From Vibrio rotiferianus CAIM 577 = LMG 21460 (lineage in GTDB: Bacteria > Pseudomonadota > Gammaproteobacteria > Enterobacterales > Vibrionaceae), in the NCBI RefSeq assembly GCF_002741985.1, contig NZ_APHW01000108.1, forward strand, positions 308,222 through 372,221: DNA of 64,000 nt, read 5' to 3'. A program made the position numbers and the translations under genes. Of the stretch, positions 52,790 to 62,600 are shown one piece after another (positions within the stretch are counted from its first letter, which is position 1; the number at the start of each line of letters is the position of its first letter). The notes beneath the pieces are model-generated. The model ran no database searches, had not been told where the DNA came from, and saw only the letters and a program-made list of their open reading frames with translations.

Positions 52790-52822
52790 AAAAGGGCTTT
52801 CGATTGGAAGCCCTTTTGTTTT
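52790..52822. terminator. Terminator between the E2 gene and etfA
   Basis: Perfect 10-bp stem AAAAGGGCTT/AAGCCCTTTT with an 8-base loop; A/T tracts on both sides make it usable from both strands. Confidence 0.8.
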
Positions 52823-52898
52823 GAAGATGAATTTAAATGAGAGATTCCCTACTCGCTCATTCTTCACTCTAGGGAACGGCGCCCTACAAATACCGAAC

Positions 52899-53864
52899 TT
52901 AAACCTTCTCCAACAACTCCGGCATAATCTCAAACAAATCACCAACCAAACCATAGTCTGCGACTTGGAAGATTGGCGCTTCAGGATCACTGTTGATCGC
53001 CACAATCACCTTGGAATCTTTCATCCCTGCTAAATGTTGAATTGCACCGGAAATACCCACGGCAATGTACAGTTGAGGCGCGACAATCTTACCCGTTTGC
53101 CCAACTTGCAAATCGTTAGAGACAAAACCTGCGTCTACCGCAGCGCGTGATGCGCCAATTGCACCACCAAGCTTATCTGCAAGCTGTTCCACCAGCGCAA
53201 AATTCTCTTTGCTACCTAACCCTCGACCACCAGAAACCACAACGTTTGCTGCTGGTAGCTCTGGTCTTTCGCTTTCCGCTTTTTGCTGTGAAACAAACTC
53301 ACTGTGCTCTACCTTAATGACCGTTTCTAACGTCACGACATTCTCGGCTACTGGAGAGTCAGACAGAGCAATTGCGTCAAACGCTGAGCTTCGAATCGTC
53401 ATCACTTTGGTTGCATCGTCCGAACGAACTCTGGCTAACGCATTACCGGCATAGATGGGGCGAACAACCGTATCGAGCGATTCAATTGCAATCACATCTG
53501 ACAACTGCCCAACATCCAGTAAGGCAGCGACTCGGGGCATCAAGTTCTTACCGAAGGTACTCGCAGGAGCTAGGATGTGCGAATAATCCCGACCAACTTC
53601 GGCAATCAAGGTAGACTGGTTTTCTGCCAATGCATGCTGGTATTCAGCTGCATCAATCACAACGATCTGAGAGATACCTTGCACACACTTCAACTCATCC
53701 AAAACTGAGCTGCATTGGTGCCCGACTAACAAAGCGGTGACAGGCAAAGAGGCGCCGTCTTGTTGAACTTGAGAAGCAGCGCTCAACGCGCGTAGTGTAT
53801 CGACTGAAAGTGATTGGTTATCGTGTTCTACAACGACCAAGGTTGCTAACGGTTTGTTTTCCAT
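52899..53864 (-). CDS. etfA: Electron transfer flavoprotein alpha subunit
   Basis: FAD-binding subunit of ETF, which passes electrons from acyl-CoA dehydrogenases to ETF-quinone oxidoreductase. 321 residues. The C-terminal FAD domain is clear: VVSGGRGLGSKENFALVEQLADKLGGAIGASRAAVDAGF, VGQTGKIVAPQLYIAVGISGAIQHLAGM, SKVIVAINSDPEAPIFQVADYGLVGD. It begins 11 bases after etfB, so the two form an operon. No acyl-CoA dehydrogenase gene is beside it. Confidence 0.95.
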   Translation of the reverse strand: MENKPLATLVVVEHDNQSLSVDTLRALSAASQVQQDGASLPVTALLVGHQCSSVLDELKCVQGISQIVVIDAAEYQHALAENQSTLIAEVGRDYSHILAPASTFGKNLMPRVAALLDVGQLSDVIAIESLDTVVRPIYAGNALARVRSDDATKVMTIRSSAFDAIALSDSPVAENVVTLETVIKVEHSEFVSQQKAESERPELPAANVVVSGGRGLGSKENFALVEQLADKLGGAIGASRAAVDAGFVSNDLQVGQTGKIVAPQLYIAVGISGAIQHLAGMKDSKVIVAINSDPEAPIFQVADYGLVGDLFEIMPELLEKV

Positions 53865-53875
53865 AGTTATGCCTC

Positions 53876-54625
53876 CTAAATCACTTTCGCTTCATTTTTG
53901 AGTTTGTCGACTAACTCGCTCACACTACCAACTATTTCGCCAGCTTTACGGGCAGGCGGAGTCATAACTTCCAGCACTTGCTGAGAACGCTCGACACTCA
54001 CCCCAAAGAAGTCTGGCGTCATTACCGATAGAGGCTTCTTCTTTGCTTTCATGATATTAGGTAGTGAGGCGTAACGCGGTTCATTCAAACGCAAATCCGT
54101 GCTGATGATCGCAGGCAGATCCAGTTTGAGCGTCTCTAAGCCACCATCGATTTCTCGCGTAACCAGAACCGTTTCCCCTTCTACTTTCACTTCCGATGCA
54201 AATGTCCCCTGCGGACGATTCGACAGTGCTGCCAACATTTGCGCGACTTGGTTGTTATCCGTATCGATTGACTGTTTACCCAGAAGCACCAATTGAGCCT
54301 GTTCTTGTTCCATCACGACTTTGAGTAACTTCGCGACCGCAAGCGGTTCTGGTGACTGTTCAACATCAATATGAATCGCACGATCCGCACCTAATGCAAG
54401 CGCTGAGCGCAATTGTTCCTGACAACTAGTGTCACCAATCGACACCACTAACACCTCTTCTGCTACCCCAGCTTCTTTAAGGCGTACCGCCTCTTCCACC
54501 GCAATTTCACAGAATGGGTTCATCGTCATCTTCACGTTGTTGGTTTCCACGCCGTAACCATCAGATTTCACTCTTACTTTAACGTAAGGGTCAATTACAC
54601 GTTTAATCGCAACCAGTACTTTCAC
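53876..54625 (-). CDS. etfB: Electron transfer flavoprotein beta subunit
   Basis: AMP-binding subunit of ETF, 249 residues, the normal length. Start is GTG at 54625 giving (M)KVLVAIKRVIDPYVKVRVK, with AGGAGG just upstream; longer frames have no ribosome site. The ETF beta signature VEEAVRLKEAGVAEEVLVVSIG and the family loop LLGKQSIDTDNNQVAQMLA are present. First gene of the etfBA operon, divergent from the ETF-quinone oxidoreductase gene. Confidence 0.95.
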   Translation of the reverse strand: MKVLVAIKRVIDPYVKVRVKSDGYGVETNNVKMTMNPFCEIAVEEAVRLKEAGVAEEVLVVSIGDTSCQEQLRSALALGADRAIHIDVEQSPEPLAVAKLLKVVMEQEQAQLVLLGKQSIDTDNNQVAQMLAALSNRPQGTFASEVKVEGETVLVTREIDGGLETLKLDLPAIISTDLRLNEPRYASLPNIMKAKKKPLSVMTPDFFGVSVERSQQVLEVMTPPARKAGEIVGSVSELVDKLKNEAKVI

Positions 54626-54903
54626 ATTCCCTCCTAGCAGATCGCAAAGCGATACGCGTCCTAGCAATTGGGTCATGCGCGACAAAGATTTGCATTAAAG
54701 CTCAGTTTTTTCATAACCTTGCTTGGTAAAAATACATCATGACACCGTCACTCAAAACCTTTATCACGCCCTATGACGTTACCATTTGAGCTTAGTTTAG
54801 TTTACGTTTACGTCAACTGGACTATATTTCTTTATACGAGCACTGCGTAATAGAAGAAGCACCTAAAACACAAAGAAAGGTTTCGTATCAAGGAAGCAAG
54901 AAG

Positions 54904-56565
54904 ATGGAAAGAGAATGTATGGAATTTGATGTGGTGATTGTCGGCGCCGGACCTGCTGGTTTGAGTGCAGCATGCCGCTTAGCGCAACTCAATCAAGAAC
55001 GTGAAGGTGAACCGCTGTCTATTTGTGTGGTAGAGAAAGGTTCAGAAGTTGGTGCACATATCTTATCTGGCGCGGTATTCGAAACACGTGCACTGGATGA
55101 ACTTTTTCCTGATTGGCAAAGCATGGGCTCGCCGCTTTCCGCAGCTGTAAAAAACGATGCCTTCTTGTACCTAACCACAGAACTTAATCACGTTCGTGTT
55201 CCCCACTTTCTTACACCTAACCCAATGCACAATGACGAAAACAACTACGTCATCAGCTTGGCGAACTTGTGTCGTTGGTTAGCAGAACAAGCAGAATCAC
55301 TTGGTGTCGAGGTCTATCCCGGTTTCGCCGCATCCACGATTAACTACGATGCATTTGGCGCTGTTACAGGAGTAAACACCAGCGACATGGGTTTGGACAA
55401 GAAAGGAGAAGCCAAACCCAACTTTGAAGCCGGTATTGAGCTAAAAGCCAAATACACCGTATTCGCCGAGGGGTGCCGAGGTCATCTAGGTAAAGAGCTC
55501 ATTCAACGATTTGGTTTAGACGATGATAAACAACCGCAACATTATGCGCTTGGGCTTAAAGAGATTTGGGAGTTACCTGTCGATGCCAAAGGTCAATCAG
55601 GCAGCGTGATTCATTCTGCAGGGTATCCTCTGTGTGAATCCAGCACCACAGGCGGCGGTTTTCTCTACCACATGGAGAACAACCAAATCGCCGTTGGGCT
55701 TATTGTCGACTTAAATTACAGCAATCCTTACTTGAGTCCGTTTGACGAATTTCAACGCTTTAAGCACCACCCTGCAATCGAGCAGCATTTGAAAGGCGCT
55801 CAACGAATCGCTTACGGCGCAAGAGCCATAGCGAAAGGAGGACTGTCTTCTCTGCCGAGACAGCAATTCCCCGGCGGTTTATTGATTGGTTGTGATGCGG
55901 GCACCTTAAACGTCGCCAAAATCAAAGGCTGCCATACTGCGATGAAATCCGGTTTGTTAGCCGCAGAAGCCATTGCTGAAGCATTCACAGAATCCAATTC
56001 GGAACCGGATTACCAAACCAAGTTTGAAGATTCATGGTTATATGAAGAACTTAATGACACACGCAACTTTGGTGCAAATATTCATAAGTTCGGCAGTGTG
56101 ATCGGCGGCGCACTTTCCACCTTCGAGCACAATCTATGGCAGCCACTGGTAAAGAAACCAATACCGTGGACGGTCACAGATCCTTCGCACGATCATGAAC
56201 AACTGAAACCAACCGACGAGTGCCAACCTATTCAATACTCGAAACCAGATGGTGTAATCAGCTTCGATAAACCTTCATCGGTATTTTTGTCAGGTACGCA
56301 ACACGAAGAGAATCAGCCTTGCCACTTGCAACTCGCCTATCCTCATATTCCGATTCAAGTCCATTTGAAGAAGTTTGATGAGCCGAGCCAACGTTACTGC
56401 CCTGCTGGCGTGTATGAAGTGGTAGAAGTCGAAGGCGAGCGAATATTCCAAATCAATGCCGCAAACTGTGTGCATTGCAAAACCTGTGACATCAAAGATC
56501 CATCGCAAAACATTACATGGAAAGCACCAGAAGGTGGCGGTGGACCGAGTTATCAGAATATGTAG
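54904..56565 (+). CDS. Electron transfer flavoprotein-ubiquinone oxidoreductase
   Basis: Membrane-associated FAD and 4Fe-4S enzyme that passes electrons from ETF to ubiquinone. 553 residues, as in the family. N-terminal FAD motif VVIVGAGPAGLSAACRLA; quinone and substrate regions GCDAGTLNVAKIKGCHTAMKSG; C-terminal ferredoxin-like site with CVHCKTCDIKDP and an earlier Cys (YCPAGVYE) as the four ligands; ending GGGGPSYQNM is typical. ATG at 54904 is used; ATG at 54919 is also possible. Divergent from etfBA, completing the electron path with it. Confidence 0.95.
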   Translation: MERECMEFDVVIVGAGPAGLSAACRLAQLNQEREGEPLSICVVEKGSEVGAHILSGAVFETRALDELFPDWQSMGSPLSAAVKNDAFLYLTTELNHVRVPHFLTPNPMHNDENNYVISLANLCRWLAEQAESLGVEVYPGFAASTINYDAFGAVTGVNTSDMGLDKKGEAKPNFEAGIELKAKYTVFAEGCRGHLGKELIQRFGLDDDKQPQHYALGLKEIWELPVDAKGQSGSVIHSAGYPLCESSTTGGGFLYHMENNQIAVGLIVDLNYSNPYLSPFDEFQRFKHHPAIEQHLKGAQRIAYGARAIAKGGLSSLPRQQFPGGLLIGCDAGTLNVAKIKGCHTAMKSGLLAAEAIAEAFTESNSEPDYQTKFEDSWLYEELNDTRNFGANIHKFGSVIGGALSTFEHNLWQPLVKKPIPWTVTDPSHDHEQLKPTDECQPIQYSKPDGVISFDKPSSVFLSGTQHEENQPCHLQLAYPHIPIQVHLKKFDEPSQRYCPAGVYEVVEVEGERIFQINAANCVHCKTCDIKDPSQNITWKAPEGGGGPSYQNM

Positions 56566-56588
56566 TCCCTGGATTAACCAAAATAAAA

Positions 56589-56613
56589 CGGCATCTGAAT
56601 AATCCAGATGCCG
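56589..56613. terminator. Hairpin between the ETF-QO gene and the RTX adhesin gene
   Basis: Perfect 9-bp stem CGGCATCTG/CAGATGCCG between convergent stops. On the minus strand the hairpin is followed by TTTTATTT, so it probably ends the adhesin transcript. Confidence 0.7.
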
Positions 56614-56649
56614 CTTAACATTAATAGTTATCTTACCAACGCTAAATTT

Positions 56650-59600
56650 TTAGTCAGTTGTAAACACTTGATGCTGGAACAATTGGTCAACAATTTCATG
56701 CGAAGTCGCTGATGCGCCCAGTTCTAGGCCAGACATGTCAAAGTGCTCCAGTGCGACCGATGTAGATTGGCCAGTCTCATTAGTAATCGTTAGATTGAGG
56801 GTATCCTGTTCACCATCAAAACTAGCGCTGACGTGATCCAGCAAGGCTTCCATGGCCGCCACATCATCATCTACTGGAGAAACAATATCACTCAAGTCTA
56901 ATTTATCTTCACCGAGATTAAAGTCTTTGATGACATCCATAGATGCTTCAGAACTTAAAGACTCATTGGTGAAAGTAAACGTATCGCTCCCTTCACCTCC
57001 CGTTAGGATATCATTCCCTAAACCTCCGATGAGAATGTCATTGCCAAGACCACCCACTAGGATGTCATCGCCTGCAGCGCCATTTAAGGTATCTGCACCG
57101 TCTTGTCCCAGCATGATATCAATAGTCTCACTACCATCAAGCAAGTTGGCCAGGTCATTACCCATGACAGCATGACGCTCAGTAGAAGCGACGTCTGCAC
57201 CTGATTCACTAAGTGTTAGAGTAAAGACGTTGTCACTCACCCCGCCTCTTCCGTCTGACACTTTAAAGAGAAAGTTAAGATCGACTTGTTGGCTACCTTC
57301 TAAGGTAAAGCTATCACTTTGTGTAAAGCTGTAACTACCGTTTGACTCGACTTCTAACAAGCCAAATGCCATTTCAACATGTAAGCTCCCATCGACTTGA
57401 CTCGTCGAAGAAACAAGGTCTTGGTCGACGGTGACATCATGCAAATCAGCACTTAAAAGAGTGAAGTCCCCATCAGCCAAAGAGACTGTCATGATGTCGC
57501 CATCTGCATCTTGGCTTCCTGACAGCAACTCACCAGCAATTGGTTCAGGTGAAAAGTGATTTAGGAATTGGCCTAACTGCTCGCCAGAATCGATAAATAC
57601 AACTTGGTCGCTCAATTCTTCCAGTGCTTGGGCTGCACTTTCATTGTCTGACGTTGCAATACCAATACCATAAACTTTGGCATCATGCGTTTGCTTATAC
57701 TCTTCCCATCGTTCATTCAAATCTGGAGCTGCTGTTTCACCTTCTTTAGGGTTTGGTGCGCCGTCAGAGATAAAGAATATGGTCTCTTTACTTTCGATTG
57801 GCTGTTCTTTCAAGTACAGATCCCAATCAAAATTGCCGTTTTCATCTAAGCCATCTTGCCAAGGGAATCGAGTTCCAATTTCGTTAGAGGCCATGACGGC
57901 TTCTAGTGCCTTGCTATAGTCTGTGTTCGTACCGTGATCAATATCACACCATCGACTCACGTAAGAGGCAACTTCACTCAGATATTCAGGATCATTGGAA
58001 TCACGTCCATTCAGCAAAGGCGGACGACTCATGTCTTCTACTTGATCTAAAGTTAACCAGCTCTGTGTAGACGTATCGCCATCAAAACGAACCAAACGAA
58101 TGAAAGTATTAGATTGACCGCCATCCTCAATCATGTTTTCAACCATGGAATGCAGAGCCTCTGCTGCCTTATAAGCTCTTGATTCGCTCTTTTCTGCAGT
58201 AGCCTCACTACCAACGGTATTTTGCCCATCAAATGTGCGAGTCATACTGTTTGATTCATCAAACACAACCGTCACTTTGTTAATCGGCAAGTCTTCCATT
58301 TCAGCAAAGCCATGTACTGGCGATGAAGTTGGGGCATGGTTTTCAGTTACATTTAGAGTGACCTGAGTTGTGTCTTTGTCCGTACCATCCGTCGCCGTGA
58401 CTTCCAACTGATAACTATCCTGAACAGAGTGGTCTAGCTTAACTCCGTCTTTAAGCCAAATCTCACCGCTATTTGAATCTACGCGGAATAAATTGGCATC
58501 ACCACCACTTAGCTCGTATTTAATGGTATCTGCACCATCAGGGTCGAAAGCTTTAACCTTACCCACCAACAATCCAGCTTCCTGCTCTGCAACGTTAAAA
58601 GTTGCATTATCTGCAGTTGGCATACCGCTGACATCGGTTCCATGAGTCTGATCTGCATCAGTATTGCTAATAAACTCAGGAGCGCGATCTCGAATATCGA
58701 TTGTCACTTCACCAGTCACTGTATCTCCGTCTGCATCGATAACGGTGATATTGAATTTTTCTTGTTGATGCCCCTTAACATTCGTCGCTTTGTAGTCATA
58801 GCGACCATTCTCAAAGTTAAGGGTTAGCGTACCATGCTCAGTGTCGATCTCTGCTAGCGAGTGTAGAGAGATAACCGCCCCATTACTTGTACTTACTGTG
58901 CCATCAGCTTTATTGTAATGATAGGTTTCACCATCAACTTCAATTTGCTCCACCCATTGGCTATCACCACCGATCTCATCTAGAAGGTTGCTTTGAAGCT
59001 GTCCTGATACTGTTTTGTTCAGAAGCCCCTCTATTTGTGAGTCGTCAGTTACTACTAGAGCAGAGCCTTTATCGGTTGCAACTGGTTCTAGATACTTCAA
59101 ATCTGCACCAGCACCAATGCCAATTGACCAGATGTTCTCTAAAGATGCACCGCTCGACCCGATACTGCGCTCCATCGCATTTTCAAGAATGATGCTTTGC
59201 TCAGCTTCTGTCGGTTGATCCCAACCATTAGCTAAGTACTCGTAGCGCTGCTCACTTTCAAAATCGTCTGCTGTAGACCACTTCATTAAGCTCTCGCGCA
59301 ACTCTGTATATGCCGGATCTGACGTATTTGTCCATGAGTTGAAGTCGCTTGGCGCACCATCCGAAATAAAGTAAAGCTGATGATTGCTAGTGTCATCTGT
59401 TTCTTGGCTAAGGTCAGTTAAGGCAGCATTTACTTGGTCAATCGCTTGGCTATATGGCGTCCAGCCGCCGCGACCAATCGAATCCAAGTAAGCATCAATA
59501 TCATCTACCGATTCCAGCCATTCAGACGTTTGACCATCTGGATAACCTGAGTGCGTCGCAATCTTAAATCGAACGTCACCAAGATCATCATACTTTTCAA

Positions 59601-62600
59601 ACATGGTCTTAATTGCACTGCGTGCTAGGTCCCAGCGGGTAACTTCAACGCCTTGCTCGTTTTTAACCATGTCATCCCACATTGAACCCGATGCATCTAA
59701 CGCGATAACAACACTGTTGTTTTGTGGGTCAACATCCATGATTTCATGATGCTCTGAATTAACTGAAGGCAAAGAGTCAACAACTCCAAGGTGCAAAGTT
59801 GCATTTTCAACTCGGCCACCCGCATCCACTTGAACGCTAACAGGGATATCTAACGTGTCAGCACCTAGTTCAGAGTGATCTACTGGCTCATATTGCTCGA
59901 CAGTATAATGCCCAGTTTTACCATCAATGCTCGCTTCAATGACTTTGACCTTATCATCACCTGAGCCAACATATCCGGTTAAAGTACCGCGATCATCACT
60001 CACTTCAAACACAACTGGCTTGCCTTCACTGGTAACGTTCTCCAGATTCTGTTCAGAATCAAATCGGAACTCAGCATCTGATGCAGAACCAAGGCTGGCA
60101 ACTAAATCACCTTCAGCATGTACGCTAGAGTTCGCACCAACTGCAGACTCATCGAGCGTGATATGCGAATCATCCAGTGAAATAGGCTCACCTACTACAT
60201 GCACTGTCACTTCAGCTTTATCAGTTAGGCCATCCGCATCTTCAATGACGTATTCAAATGAGTATTCCTTTATTTCCCCTGTCTTAATCGTGCGCTGATC
60301 TTCTGGCAATGACTCAAGATACTTGGCTGCATCAAACACCAATTTGCCATCTATTAAGTTTAGATATTCTGTTTGTGGGTAGTTAATAATAGTCAGTTCG
60401 TCACCGTCTGGATCGCTATCATTCGCTAACACATCCAGCTCTAGAATACCGGCTCCTGTTGTTTGATAGTCCTCATCAAAGCTCGTCAAATCGGCAGAAA
60501 CTTGTGTTACAAAGTACTCCGACCCCTTAGGATCAACCAAGCCATCTTTGTAACCCACGGCTGACATTTCAATGCTATCAAAATATCGACCATCCGCATC
60601 AATACTTACAACTTGCTTACCATTGCCAGTTCCTTCAAATACTCCCGAAGCGACAACCTCACCTTTGTAGTAAGCCTTCCAAACACCGCGCTCAACTCCA
60701 GGCTCCCAAGAGCTCCAAAGATTTTCAACTTGAACTTCAGCATGATCTGCGACTTGTCCATCAGCGAAAGTGAAACGCATAGCCTCACTGTGTGAAGTGG
60801 CATCATCGAATCCAATTTGACCGTCTTTTACCTGATCCGTACCGCCATCTAAGGAGGAGCTAACCCCAAACTTATGCGTACCACCGTCACCGGTGTAATC
60901 CGCCTTGTTAGCGTCACCGATTTTGTTACCCGTGTTGGTATCAACGATGTAGTAATCCACACTAATATCGGTGCTGTCGTCCCAGTTCGTGTGATCTAAA
61001 ACCTTAGTCTCTTTCTCAATACCCTTGTCATCTTCAGCGATTGGAGCTTCGTTAATGTCATTTATCACGACATTGACGTTGGCCGTATCCTTCGCTCCAG
61101 ACTGGTCTTGAGCTTCTACCAATAGTTGGTAGCTATCTGACGTTTCATGGTCAAAGACTACGCCACTTTTAACGCTGATCTCACCTGTGTGACTATTTAT
61201 TTCAAAAAGGTCAGTATGATTGGTTAACTGATAAGTTACATTGCTACCTTTATCGACATCAAATGCCTCAACCTGCCCAATTACGCCAGCAACAGCATTC
61301 TCATTAATGCTAAATTGGTAACTATCGGTATCGGCTTTGCCATCTTCATCTAGGCCGTGGCTATCATTCGTTCCACTAATGAATTCAGGAGCATCGTTGT
61401 TACCTGTAATAGTCACAACCACGTCATGAGTCGTGCCATCTGCAGATGTTACTGTCATGGTACGAATCACCGGATCGCTATCGGCGTCTAACGATTGCAC
61501 GTCTGGGTGGCTGTTGTTCAGCTTATAGGTCCAGTTACCTTGCTCATCGATAGAGAAGGTACCCCAATTGCCGTCTTGAACGTCCGTTTGCGGTTGGAAG
61601 ACCGCTTCGCCTGCATCAGGGTCGTCCACGTTTAGGTTGCCGCCAGTGGTCAGCGTTACGTCTTCTTGAACCGCGCCTTTATCATCACCCGGTTGATCAG
61701 GTGTGATGATCGCTTTGTCGTCTGAGCCCGTGATTGTCACAACCACGTCATGAGTCGTGCCATCTGCAGACGTAACTGTCATGGTGCGAGTCAACGGATC
61801 ACTATCAGCGTCTAACGCTTGCACGTCTGGGTGGCTGTTATTCAGCTTATACGTCCAGTTACCTTGCTCATCGATAGAGAACGTACCCCAATTGTCATCT
61901 TGAACGTCGGTTTGAGGTTGGAAGACCGCCTCACCTGCATCAGGGTCGTCCACGTTTAAGTTGCCGCCAGTGGTCAGCGTTACGTCTTCTTGAACCGCGC
62001 CTTTATCATCACCCGGTTGATCTGGTGTGATGATCGCTTTGTCGTCTGAGCCCGTGATCGTCACGACCACGTCATGAGTCGTGCCGTCCGCAGACGTCAC
62101 TGTCATGGTGCGAATCACCGGATCGCTATCGGCGTCTAACGCCTGCACATCTGGGTGACTGTTGTTCAGTGTATACGTCCAGTTACCATCTGCATCGATA
62201 GAGAAGGTGCCCCAATTGCCGTCTTGAACGTCTGTCTGCGGTTGGAATACCGCTTCACCTGCATCAGGGTCGTCCACGTTTAGGTTGCCGCCAGTGGTCA
62301 GCGTTACGTCTTCTTGAACCGCGCCTTTGTCATCGCCCGGTTGATCAGGTGTGATGATCGCTTTGTCGTCTGAGCCCGTGATTGTCACAACCACGTCATG
62401 AGTCGTACCGTCCGCAGACGTCACTGTCATGGTGCGGATCACCGGATCGCTATCAGCGTCTAACGCTTGCACGTCTGGGTGGCTGTTGTTCAGCTTATAG
62501 GTCCAATTACCTTGCTCATCGATAGTGAATGTACCCCAGTTGCCATCTTGAACGTCGGTTTGAGGTTGGAATACCGCCTCACCTGCATCGGGGTCGTCCA

